Assembly (NCBI GenBank): GCA_017590115.1
Contig: JAGGNK010011114.1
Span: 2,967,733 to 3,031,732, forward strand
Length of the DNA: 64,000 nucleotides
Origin: Montifringilla adamsi
Lineage: Eukaryota; Chordata; Aves; Passeriformes; Passeridae
Direction of reading: 5' to 3'
Shown: positions 1 through 10,640 of the stretch, in pieces
Layout: every line of letters starts with the position of its first letter
How positions within the stretch are numbered: the first letter of the stretch is position 1
Position numbers and translations under genes: made by a program
Notes under the pieces: model-generated
Seen by the model: the letters and a program-made list of their open reading frames with translations, nothing else
The model's database searches: none
What the model was told of the DNA's origin: nothing

Positions 1-564
1 TATCTTTGCAAGCCTGTCCCTGCTTCTCTCTGTTTCTTTGCAGTGTTGGGCTTGGGAAACCCTCCCTTGGAGAAATGAGGGAGTTCCAGCAGGGAATGGG
101 AAGTGCCTCCTATCAAACCAGGAACATCCCACCCCTTTAAAAGTAAAAAATTCCAATCTACCCAGGAGGTGGAAAACAGAGCCTGCTGGTTGCCACTGAG
201 GGACTAAAGGCTTGACAAATTTTCCTGTTGAATCTGTACATGGCACAGCCTTATGATGATGTAACAATCAAGATGCTTTGGTTTGAAATGCTCTCTGAAT
301 GCAATTATTTTACACATTCCTTTCACCTGCTGCATGCTCCATGATTTCAAGGAGTGCATTTTGTTGGCACAGCAAGATGGGTGCTGCAGGCAGCCCCTCC
401 CTGCACAGCCCCTAGAGTGCCCCAGGGCACAAGGAATAAGTGGATTTTCTGTTTATTTTCTTCAAGATAGGCTGTGGGTTTGAAATGGGCTGCTGGGGCA
501 GCAAAGTGTGAGCAAGCAATAACACTTCCACAGAGTATTAACTATTCCAGGAATCTAAGAGCAG

Positions 565-596
<32 letters not shown>

Positions 597-1166
597 CTCC
601 TTTAAAAATACTTGTTTTGCCCAGTTTTCTTTCTCTGATTGCTGACACTGCTGCTTTTACTCTGTCCATTAAGCCCAAGGGGAAGCTCAGCTGGTGTTTG
701 TTAATATTCTAAAATACCCCCATCCATCACTCCTCTTCTGAGGCTGATCCACCAAGCAGGAGTCAGTGATTGGTTCTATCTTGCAGGTAATTATGATGCT
801 GTAAAACACCAGTCACATCTAAGTTTCTGCAGCCCTTTGTCTGTAGCTTGTTACTCTTTTTTTCTTACACTAAAATGTGCCATGCCCAGAAGTGTGACAT
901 TTCTATTTTGAAAGCAAATGAATGCTTCAGCTGCACGCTAAGATTAATGTACTTCTGGCATTATAAACTGCTTTTTAACTCCTCTTGGAGCAGCTGAAAA
1001 TGCAGTTTTGTGCAAATGCATTTGGTTTTGCTCTAGAGCCAGTAGGAGTAATGTCATCACTAATGTTCTTGGGCTTCTGTCAAGGAGTGCTGCTTGCAAA
1101 GAATACTTTGAAGTGCTCATAAAAAAAGAAGATGAGAGGTGTTAGTTTAAAGGAGTAGATTGTGTG
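1..1166. other. Unique non-coding DNA upstream of the first LTR
   Basis: No coding exon is supported here; the longest open frame is a 66-codon frame at 283-483 without a recognisable domain. A 28-base T homopolymer lies at 569-596. The part from about 780 to 1060 is AT-rich unique sequence with TAAT and octamer-like (TGCAAATGCA) words and could be a conserved element, but that is only an impression from composition. Confidence 0.6.
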
Positions 1167-1627
1167 TGATGCCTCAGGTTTTAGCTTTTGTATTTTTCAC
1201 ATTCTGTGCTGCTTTAGTGTGTGGTTCTGGGTTCACATCAGGGGATGGTGAGCTCTGTGCACAGAGCAGGGAGACAAAACAATTCCTGCTCCAGCTGGGC
1301 ACCAAGGACAAATGATCCAAATCTGGGCCCCAAGAGCACAAACAGCGTGGGCTGGAGAGAGAAAAACAAGAAGGATGGGACTTCATGGGCTAAAGCTGTA
1401 ATTGTGCAATTAACCCCAATATGCAAATGGAGCAGAACTGATCACAGTGAGAGACCCCATGAGCGCTCGTGCATTTTGGGACCATTTGGGTTCATCTTGG
1501 GTGCAGCCCTGGCTGGGCTCTTGTGCTGCCCAAGGTGGATCCATGGAGGAGATCCTTTGAATAAATCCCTATTTTATTCTGTAGCTCTGTCCAGCCTCTG
1601 TTCTAGGTCAGCCTTCACAGGGCATCA
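1167..1627 (+). mobile_element. Solo LTR of an avian endogenous retrovirus (copy 1)
   Basis: This 461-bp block matches, in the opposite orientation, the block at 25650-26109. Counting by eye gives roughly 27 differences over about 450 aligned positions, near 94 percent identity. It begins TGATGCC and ends GGCATCA, a perfect 7-bp terminal inverted repeat as expected for an LTR. The flanks are TGTGTG (1161-1166) and TGTGTA (1628-1633), which fit a 6-bp target-site duplication with one change, or a perfect 4-bp one (TGTG). A polyadenylation signal AATAAA lies at 1560-1565, 62 bp before the 3' end, and a POU octamer ATGCAAAT at 1421-1428. No TATA box is clear. No internal retroviral region adjoins either end, so this is a solo LTR left by recombination. 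The 140-codon open frame inside it is fortuitous. A 6-bp duplication would suggest the ERVK class and a 4-bp one ERV1; the class is unresolved. Confidence 0.85.
1421..1428 (+). promoter_or_regulatory. POU (Oct) octamer ATGCAAAT in LTR copy 1
   Basis: This is an exact consensus octamer, 254 bp from the LTR start. The same octamer is kept at the same offset (253 bp) in the second LTR. It lies upstream of the AATAAA signal, which places it in the likely U3 promoter region. Binding by a POU factor is inferred from the motif alone. Confidence 0.45.
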
Positions 1628-2388
1628 TGTGTATAAGCATTAATTCAGATTCAGTGCTGGGTCTAAATGTGTTCCTTGCTAACCTTATGAGAAGTGCATA
1701 AATTCCTTTTAAAATACACCAGCATTGTGAGGTGAAAGATGCATGCTGCTCAATATTTCCCTCTGGGAGAAGGCTTTCTATTAAAGTGGGAATTCTCACT
1801 ATTCCTATAAAGTGTGAATTTCCATTAAAGTGGTAATTCTCAGGTCTCTATCCTATGCCTGCACATAAGCAGGGAGCCCTATAGGTGGAAAAAAATTGTG
1901 CATATCAAGTACAGCACACTTGAATTTGGGTTTTTCTTTCGACCTGGAGTGCTCTGATTTCGGAGGTTCTGGGCTGATAAAAGCTGCCTTTTATCCACAG
2001 GAAGGTTCCACACTGAAATCAAGGAATAATCTACATAGAATTGCTTACACTGTGTTAAAGACCTGAAGAGAGGCTCTGCAGAGGCAGAAGCTGCCGTAAA
2101 ACCTGTGTGTCTGAAAAAGCTGGGCAGGAACACATTTAAACGTGGGTTGCTGACCCAAAATCACCTGCTGGGCTTTGTTCTTCCCTGGCATTACAGGAAG
2201 CTGCTGTTTAATTAGGATGCAGGCCACAGAGTGCATCATAAATTAAGCTCATACATTGCAGCAGTGGTTTCACTCTCATGGAGTCTGAGGTTCTGCAAGC
2301 CTTGCAGACTGTTTTTTCAGGTCATTAAAGTCGACTTTAGGCTCATGTTGTTTTCTTTCTGTTGGTTTGTTCATTTGTTGGAGATTTT
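1628..2388. other. Unique non-coding DNA with a small direct repeat
   Basis: No gene is supported. An imperfect direct repeat lies at 1780-1798 and 1824-1842 (ATTAAAGTGGNAATTCTCA, one difference). A more degenerate third copy (ATAAAGTGTGAATTT) sits between them at about 1807-1821, so this is a small decayed tandem array with a period near 22-27 bp. Confidence 0.6.
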
Positions 2389-2557
2389 GTTTGCGTTTTG
2401 TTTGCGGTTTTTTTCCCCTGTATTTTTTCCTTGGAATTACAGAAGCAGTGGGAGGATGGGTTTAAGTGAACAGTTTGCGTTTTGTTTGCGGTTTTTTTTT
2501 CCCTGTATTTTTTCCTTGGAATTACAGAAGCAGTGGGAGGATGGGTTTAAGTGAACA
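2389..2557. repeat. Tandem duplication, two units of 84 and 85 bp
   Basis: Unit 1 is 2389-2472 and unit 2 is 2473-2557. Both begin GTTTGCGTTTTGTTTGCGG and end GTTTAAGTGAACA. The units differ only in the T/C homopolymer stretch (seven T and four C against nine T and three C). The near identity points to a recent event. The duplicated block carries no recognisable gene or element. Confidence 0.95.
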
Positions 2558-5040
2558 AAGTGAGAATGACTTGCCTGAGTGATCTTCTCTCCATAAGAGA
2601 GATGCCATGCTGCTCCAAATGCTCCTTGGAAAAATTGTTGGGAGCTCTTTTTCCAGGCTGAAAATCAATGTGCTGGTGCCACCTCTCCTCCAACCTCTCC
2701 ACATATTGTGCCCACCCTGATGTAACCTGTGAGGACACTTGGGAAAATCCCAATTTCTGCCTTGCCATTGAATGCTAAGATGGGCTCCATTTCTTGGTTT
2801 GCTCCATGACAAGGAAGAAAACTTTTATTTATGAATGGCTTTTTTTTCATATTGAAGTCATACAAAAATATAAAATCGTAAAAGTCACAAGACAGGGGTG
2901 GAGGTTTTGGGGTTAGGTATAAATTCCCTTTTTCATGTATTCTACTCTTGTGCAAAAGTATGTTTAAATAGAAAACTGTGTACTTCTGTCAGTACTCTTT
3001 GAGAGTGTGTTTTCATCTCTATCTTATCTTGAATATCTGAGAAGTTAAGGTTTAGGGCATGTCATGATATCAGAACAGAAGGAATGTAATTCAGTGGTGT
3101 CAGAAAGGTAGCTCAAAGTAACAGATGTAAAAATAAAGTTATCCTGACAAAGCTGTTCAGGTGTTAAAGTACAAATGCTGTTGTGAAAAACTGACTAATG
3201 GAGCAAAGGCTTCAGACTGAACTTTTTTAGCTCTGTCTTGTTGTCAGTGGGGGAAGATGACTAAAGGCAAACAGAGATGGACATCAAATGCTTCAGCAGT
3301 GGATTTGTGCTCAAATTTCTGAATGCTGTTGTGAAGCAAAAGGATTTAATTTGTAACCAGCTGCCTTTCTGTTTTTCTAAGTATTTTGTTTTCTGTTTGG
3401 TAGTATCTGATGACAATGCAGGAACCTGAGAAAACATCTTCCATTACACCATTAGGAATCAAAGGAATATGTAAAGAAAATTATTTCTGTCTAAGTGTTA
3501 ATGGGGAAAAATATACCCCAACACTGGGAACTCTTCAACACTGAGGAATTTGAGAAAATATTTTTATTTTTTAAGTTAATAACTGCAGAAACTACTCAGA
3601 AATCTCAGAAATTTTGATTCACAGCAGGTATTTTTTTTCCCACATTCCAGTCCACACAGAATAATTGCTGCCTGTTGTTATTGTAAACCAAATCAAAACT
3701 GAACTAGAGTGCAAGTTTCCAGATTGCTAAGTAATTATTTTATCTAAGCAGGTAAAGGATGTCCCAGAAAAGATAAGTCCAGACCATTCCCAAGGCCATT
3801 GTCAGCTTAGTAAGGAACCTCTGGACTTTAACCAGCAGTAAAATAATATTCACTATTACAACTTCAAAATTTTCTTGTTTAGAGAAAACAAAGGGGAAAC
3901 TACAAGCATGGAAAAAATTCTCTGTAGGTATTTTGTTGGAGATAGAGAATGGTAAAATTGTGTTTCCTAATTTTGAATTTTTCTAAAATAAATTTAAAAA
4001 AATTTCTATTAGTAACACATTGCGTACATGACATTTCTTTACCAGGTTGCTTTTGGGGACATAACAAATAATTGGGCTAATACTGCTCCACAGTTGTAAA
4101 GCTCATCTTTCAGTGCACCCACCTCCAGGTAAATTTAATCATTTCACTCTGTCTGAATAGCTGCAGCATGTTTAATGGGAGTTGGTCTTCAAGGATGCAA
4201 TTTGCTATCAGCTTTCCATTTGAAGGGTTCTTAAATCTGAAAAAGCAAGCAGTTTGCAAATTGATTTGGTTGAGCCAGGTCTAAATCAGTAGTTAGGAAA
4301 TCCTTATTTGATCATTTTGGCAGTGTAGCTTTACCTGCAATTTCATTTCCTGCTCCATCCTGGGGTGTTCCAGTAGTCTGCTTCACTGGTCCAACTGGTA
4401 CTGAAGCATTCAGAAACCTGCTTGAACCTGGAGATTGATTTTGGTATCCCTTGCTGTATTAATTTCAGGTTGTATTCCATAAGCCTAAATATTTCAAATT
4501 TGTATTTTACTTTTTTTTTCCTACCATAGTGTAAAATTGGTTGCCTCCCCGCTGCTGCCTGCTGTGACATTATCACAGATACATTTAGGATTATGATTTA
4601 AAACATAACTATCTCCTTCAGACAGCTTGACTGTAGGACAAAAACAGTTTACTGAGCCCTATTTATTTCATTAGAGCGTGCTGTTTCTCAGCTGATGAAG
4701 TGAGCTAGCAAGAAATATTTTATATTTAAGGTGAGGTGGTTGCTGAGATCAACATAGACATTGACATTGGCTCAAATTAGGTTCCAGACAGGGAAGTCAT
4801 CATCTCTGGAGAGCTTCTGCCAGCAGCATTCACTCCTGCAGGAGGTCACCCAGAGACAAGTGCCTCATTTTGTAGAGGGCTGATGATATTATGATCACTG
4901 ATAATGTTTCTTGTTAGCTGAGATAAAATCAGGCCTTTGGCTTTGGGATAAACTGAGTTTGAAATGCAATCCTGATAAGCAGAGAGCTTTCCTGTGCTCA
5001 GAGGGGCAATATTTTTCCCTGATGTTGTTGCTTGTATTTG

Positions 5041-5170
5041 GTACCGTTTATAATACCACTTGTGTCTCTGACTTCAATCTGTGATATGAATTAATCATTA
5101 CTGACCTAGATATTTTACTCTAGCATTCACTATTGTGGATACATCGGTTCAAAATTTCAGGTGGATTGTT
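5041..5170. promoter_or_regulatory. Candidate conserved non-coding element
   Basis: Unique sequence with TAAT-type homeodomain cores (for example GAATTAATCATTAC) and CpGs kept inside AT-rich DNA (GTACCG near 5041 and ATCGG near 5144). No repeat structure or coding potential is visible. The call is a judgement from texture; alignment to other birds or reptiles would decide it. Confidence 0.2.
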
Positions 5171-8130
5171 CCAGTACAGATTTTCCCCTCTTTAATGTTT
5201 TTGTTTGTTTCTTTCTCTAATACCTTAGATTTCTGTGGATGCCAACAAGCATGTCTCCAAATATTCATCATTGCCAGCAAACCTCCAAGTTTATTGAAAA
5301 ATTAGGTGTTGAAAGCAAGATGTGCTGATGAGTGAGACAGGGACCCTGACTAAGTAAACCAAATGGTAACTGATTTTAATTAGTAAAACAGAAAAAAAAA
5401 ATTGAGATTTTTTTACTGTAAGGATGGCAGCATTTTAGCAGGATGAGAATGACACTTCAGAGTACCTGTGGGAATTTGAGGGGGAAGAGAAGGAGGCACA
5501 GGTTTGGACTAACTCAGAAATCTACCCTGAACTAATTTTCATTATTTCATTTCCCCACAGTTTCTGATAACGTTTTGATTAAGAATTGTACATTAAAACC
5601 ATTCAGAAACTTCCCAAAATATGGTCTCCTTATTTTAAAAGTTCTCATTTCCAAGATCCAGGATTATAAACATTTTTCCCTTGATGAATTTTGCCAACAA
5701 AAGTCAAAATTGCATTCCTCTCAGGTTCAGCAAAACATTCACACTTTCTCTCTCCACCACCCACTCATGTGGTGACAGAACTACATCAACAAATTGCATC
5801 AAATCATGACAAGTCTATATTTGAATACAGATATGGAGGAAATTATTTCAGGTGTGTAGTTTAATGATGCATTTGGGCCTCTCAGAATGATTATTGACAG
5901 TGTTTTATGATTGATAGTTTCTACTTTGGGGTTTGTTGATTAGCTGTGATGGGTTGAAAGGTGATTTGAGTAGTTTTGTTTGTTCTTCCATCTCAAATAC
6001 TTCTGACTTAAAACTTGACTTTGAAATTAGCCTCCACAGATTTGCACAGCAGGCACAGATTTATCACAGGGGCCAAAGGAGCTGACTTTACATTATTGCT
6101 TCAGGGGAGGCAGGAATTCTCATGGCTTTGTGATTCTTCTTCTGCTTTGGGTCAGAAAAGCAGCATTGCTCAAATGCTGTTGTGAAGGAAACAGAAACTG
6201 GTGTTGGGATAGGATGACATAGTGAAAATAGTGAAATTTTAATTAACAGCAGAGAGTGACAAGCATGAATGTGAGGCACATTTCTGGTGGTTACAGCATG
6301 GGGGTTCCCACTGAATTTTCAGGTGTGATTAAACAGGTTGACTTTGATAGGTAATGCATCACAGCTGCAATTTCTTACTGCCTGATATAGGCTGATCCTT
6401 TAATGTCTGTACAGATGGGACCAGTGTGGGCAGTGTCCCAGAAATCCTGAAACCAGAACAGCTGACAGGACAGCCAGAGATACCAAGTTTTCCAATTATT
6501 TTTTTTGTCTCTTATTGTCCTAAAATATTTTTGAGAAGGTGCCTGTATTCTTTGAAAGCACGGGCAAAATAAGGCTTTAGTGTAGAGGATCAGGGTATGA
6601 TTTTTAATATATTTTTAATAAAAGGTCTGGTCTCTATTAATTCAAGCAGTTAACCACTGTGTCTTACTGGTCCTTTTTTTCATGCTGAGAAACTGATTCA
6701 GCTGAAGAAGCTGAAAAACACCAGGGCAGAATGAAAAATAATCACTAAAGGTGTTTATTTGACCTGTGGAACACTTTACATCAAGGTGGTTTTGGTGCTA
6801 AGATTTCGTGTGAATTTAAGGAGAGGGTGAGCATATTCACAACAAAGAAATCCAGCATCAGTGAAAAGTGCCTGACCACAAATTAGTGGAGGAGTATTTT
6901 AATGACATACCAATAGATACCTTGCCTTTTTCTTAAGTTTATTAACCTTTTTGGCTACTGTCAAAGCAAGCTATTAGGAAAAAGTTTGTTTGACACACTG
7001 GTGCTGCTCTGTAATCCCTCAAGACTTCAGCCTGCTTGTTTTGTAGATTTTATTAAAAATAGTGTGGTCTTGCAACCAGAAATTTTACACTGGGGGAAAA
7101 AAAACCCCTAATCTCTAATCATGTCTCTGTTGATTTTGTTTGCGTGCTCTTTTTGTTTCAGCTCATTCCCTAATAATCATATTTTAATTTATTCCTTGTA
7201 GCTGGCATGTTGGTCATTTCCCAAAATGCCCATTTTCAGTTGTCTCCAAATGCCTGTAGATCAAACACATACTTTGCTACTGTCCTTAAGTTTCCCCCAG
7301 CCTAATAAATAAAAGATAGTCTTTGTAATCATGTTTTCTTTCAGTGGTAAAACACAAAAAGTCTGAAAGATTTGGGTTTTCTTATTTTTAATGGGGTGAG
7401 CTGCTTTGTGGGGGTTTGTCCACAAAAAATATAAAAATAGGTATATAAATTTCCACTCAGTTCCACATCTCTTGATGTGGATTCAATGTTGGCCCAGGCA
7501 GGAAAATCAGAATTAATTATTCATAGATGTTAAAAATTCCTATGAGGTTGTCATGACCTATGCATATGTTTAGCCAGGCCCTTTTGCTTTTTTTAGGCTT
7601 TCTGATGGGCATTATCCAGCAATCCAAACATAAAACCAAAGTAAAAAGCCTGTTCACTTCCCCTAGAAACCCAGTTTGCTGAACAGAAGTGTTCCTGTTA
7701 TCAAGGAAGCCAACACATCATGTTTAAGTGGCAGCTCAACGATGATAAAAATGCACTTTTATCATCAAGCAGGGGATTTTCAGCTAAACCACAGCATTTC
7801 CACTCGGTTTTATTGCATTTAGTCCTTTTTAGTGATGCCCTTGCCCTGCCCTCTCTCTGTCTTGGTGACTGGAAGGTGCTGCAGGGAGCTCTGCTCCCTC
7901 TCTCCCCCAAGCCTGGCCCTAAGCTCCAATCTCCTGGGCGTGAGGTCTCTGCATTCAGCTCTGGTAAAAATTAAAAAACAGGCCTCTTGGCTGAACATTT
8001 CAGGAGTTTTGCTCAGTTAAGGAATTTCTGAAAGTTTCCAGCCAGATTGACAGGTGAGAAAACGTGCTGTGGTTTGGCTCTCTTGAGCTGAAATGCTGAA
8101 TTTTCCTTGAGTTTGCTGCAGTGGTGGAAA

Positions 8131-8275
8131 GCTGCATAATTATCACATAAATAATGCATCTATTTAGCTCAATTATTTGCTGTATCGTTGGCTGTGTGCT
8201 TAAGGAGTTCTCATTTATATATATTTTAAAATAAAGTCTTTGCAAACAGCCATTAAGCTTTAGCCTGAACAGTGG
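8131..8275. promoter_or_regulatory. Candidate conserved non-coding element
   Basis: AT-rich unique sequence containing CATAATTATCACATAAATAA, ATTTAGCTCAATTATTTGC and one retained CpG (TATCGTTGG), without repeat structure. It resembles homeodomain-rich developmental enhancers. Nothing in the sequence proves function. Confidence 0.2.
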
Positions 8276-8637
8276 GGTGGGTTTATGTCAGAAGCTACAA
8301 TTTATATCTTATAAACTCTGACTTAATAACCTTAAATGGTCTTTCCCTTTCCTGGGAAGTGCACACTATAATTCAATGCAGAGAATGGCAGAATCTGTTT
8401 TAACTTAAACTTGTGCTGCAAATTTAATCCAAAAATGATATTTTAAAAAAATCTGCTTTAGTTAGAAGCAAAGCAACCACCATTAGAAGGCAAACTCTTG
8501 CACTGAGCACTGTATATGAATAATTATTTTTTCCCCCCACTTGATCTTGCAAAACCCAGCTTTGAATAAGAGACAATGCATGACCCAGAGCAAAAATAGA
8601 TGGTTTTAAATTTGAAGACAAGGAAGCTTTTATCTTC

Positions 8638-8755
8638 ATATTAATATATGTAATATTCCATACAGTATAGTAATTATAATAGTATATTACTATGTAATAG
8701 TAATATTACTATATTACTATATCTTCATATTATAATTATTACATTATTTTAATTT
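8638..8755. repeat. AT-rich low-complexity stretch with nested palindromes
   Basis: The stretch is almost entirely A and T, built from TAGTAATA/TATTACTA words in both orientations. It includes a perfect 16-bp palindrome ATAGTAATATTACTAT at 8697-8712. It probably arose by slippage of short inverted words and could extrude a cruciform. Confidence 0.8.
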
Positions 8756-9264
8756 CAAATTGTTATAAGTTCTGAAAAATTTGTAACCTTCTTTGGAAAG
8801 TCTGGAACTTTGCACGGAGCTTAGTTTAGACTTCTCTATTATAGTGACTCGAGCAAAGCAAAGGTGAATTGAAAATCAAGCCTGACATTCTAAATCTAAA
8901 TTTTGGCATCAAAAGAAATAGTTTTATTTATTGCATGCAATAGAGCAACATAAATTAGAGTTTCTGAAAAATCTACTTATTTTTCTTCAGATGTCGAAAA
9001 GCAAAGTGAGGGAGTGTCACCAAACTTCACAAATTTGTGTTTTTCTTCAGCAGAGTCCCCTACACAAAGACAAACCAGAAAGGCAATAAAAAGTAATTTA
9101 CTGAATAGTCCAAGTTGCCCTTCTCGGAGGAATTAAAATATTCTCCAACTTTCCCCATCTATTTATATGATGCTGTTTTTAATTGCATGTCAGTGCCTTG
9201 GAAAAGGGTGGGTGACGAATTGCACCCACAGGAATGCCTGACACATAATTTTTTTTGGACTTTC

Positions 9265-9390
9265 AATTTGATGCAGCTCACTTGAGGCAATAAAGATGAC
9301 ATCTCTAGAAAAGGAGTGTATTACAGTCAACTTGATGTCACGATTATTAATCCCCAATCAATCCTAGGACTTTCTGTGACAAAGTAAAAT
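9265..9390. promoter_or_regulatory. Candidate conserved non-coding element
   Basis: Unique sequence with TTTCAATTTGATGCAGCTCA, a TGATGTCACG half-site resembling a CRE/AP-1 type motif near 9334, and ATTATTAATCCCCAATCAAT next to it, which holds homeodomain (TAATCC, bicoid-type) cores. A CpG is retained in the CACGATT context. The motif density suggests an enhancer; there is no direct proof. Confidence 0.25.
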
Positions 9391-9774
9391 AAAAAACAAA
9401 AAAATATTTAATTAAAAATAAAAAACACCAAGCATTTGGTCTTCTCACTCTTTTCCCACACAGGCCAAATATTTAGAGTACAGTGAACTTTCAGGTGCTG
9501 AATAATCTGGTCAAAGATATGCCAGGTAAAATTACAATTGCTGGATCTTTTATGGGAATTAAACACACAAGAGAATATTTGAGATTTCTTATTTAAGCGA
9601 GAGAGAGTGAAATGTTATGACTGAAATGGTAGGAATGATTATCTTGAAAACAGAGCAGTTGAATAATTGCAGTAAAGGATAAGGAATCCAGGATTTGTTT
9701 TTTGGTTTGTCCTCATGGTTCATTATACTTTCATGCACACAAGATTTAGCTACTGCTGTCCTTTCACAGATTTG

Positions 9775-9862
9775 GGTTTTGGGGCTGTTTGTTTGTTTTT
9801 TGTTTTTTGGTTTTTTTTTTTTGGTGGGGCGGGGGTTTGTGTGGTTTTGTTTTTTGTTTTTT
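9775..9862. repeat. T/G-rich low-complexity tract
   Basis: This tract is almost purely T and G on the plus strand, with TTTG/TTTTTTG runs and a GGTGGGGCGGGGG block at about 9823-9835. Similar T/G patches occur at 13676-13753 and 61978-62060. Confidence 0.85.
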
Positions 9863-10497
9863 AATGAATATCCATGATTTTAGGCCTTTTTAAACTTATT
9901 TTCTGCTAGGAGAAAAAAAAGATATTTTTGATGGAACCAATGTAGGAAAGAGACCCATTGTGGTCATCTGGCTCTTCTGATTTCATCTGTTGAGTAATTA
10001 AAAAAATCTGACTGTGATTATGGATGAGTTTAGGAAAAAAAAAAGTGTATTTTCTTTAAACTTCTCTGTACATCTCAAAATTTTAAACAGTGCTCATGAG
10101 GATAAAACCACCAGCACTGCTGATTCAAGGCTCTGCCATTTTATATAAACATCCAAATGCTTATTTGCTAATCTGTATGTGACTCCTTTTGACGTCTGAT
10201 CTTCATTTATGCACCTCTCCTTAGAGGGAAGACCAGGATGGGGAAATTCCACTTTTGGAATGACTGAAGCCCAGATCAGTCAACGACCTGGTGGCTTTTT
10301 AGGCAGAAACCTTGGATTGTGCATTTCTTGGGCCTCATTCCAACTCTGGATCTGCTGATAAGATTTTAAACCTGTTCCTCTCCCAGCTGCCAGTGCACAG
10401 CCACCCCAGCATTTACTGCTTTCCCTGGCAAGGCAAAACAAATGAGATTTATGATAATTCACCCACAAGTGACCCAAAGCAGTCAGCTCTTAAGTAC

Positions 10498-10516
10498 AAT
10501 AAATAAATAAATAAAT
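10498..10516. repeat. (AAAT)n microsatellite
   Basis: About 4.75 perfect tetranucleotide units of AATA/AAAT. Confidence 0.9.
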
Positions 10517-10600
10517 CAAAGTACTTCCTGCTGAGGGTGGGTTAAAGGACTCTTGTTTTGTCCCCACGAAGAGTGGTCTCAGGAGAGATAATTAACCTTT

Positions 10601-10640
10601 CTGATTCCATTATTAGATATCTGATTCCATTATTAGATAT
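10601..10640. repeat. Perfect 20-bp tandem duplication
   Basis: CTGATTCCATTATTAGATAT occurs at 10601-10620 and again, identical, at 10621-10640. A recent replication-slippage duplication is the simplest reading. Confidence 0.95.

Larger units (their letters stand above)
2558..8637. other. Unique AT-rich non-coding DNA
   Basis: No exon, RNA gene or transposon could be supported in this 6-kb stretch. All open frames are under 100 codons and lack domains. Two places look enriched for conserved-type sequence and are listed separately (5041-5170 and 8131-8275). The words at 5946-5958 resemble the start of a bird LTR but do not continue into one. Confidence 0.55.
8756..10497. other. Unique non-coding DNA
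   Basis: No gene is supported. It includes a candidate conserved element (9265-9390) and a T/G-rich low-complexity patch (9775-9862) described separately. The 60-codon open frame at 9695-9877 is encoded largely by that patch and is not a gene. Confidence 0.55.

Noticed and set aside
1221..1643. 140-codon open frame on the plus strand, with a related frame in the second LTR
   Set aside because: It lies almost entirely inside the LTR. The similarity reflects shared LTR DNA, and LTRs of this type do not encode protein here.
5946..5960. Start of an avian LTR (TGTGATGGGTTGA)
   Set aside because: The following sequence does not continue as an LTR, so the 13-base match is taken as chance.
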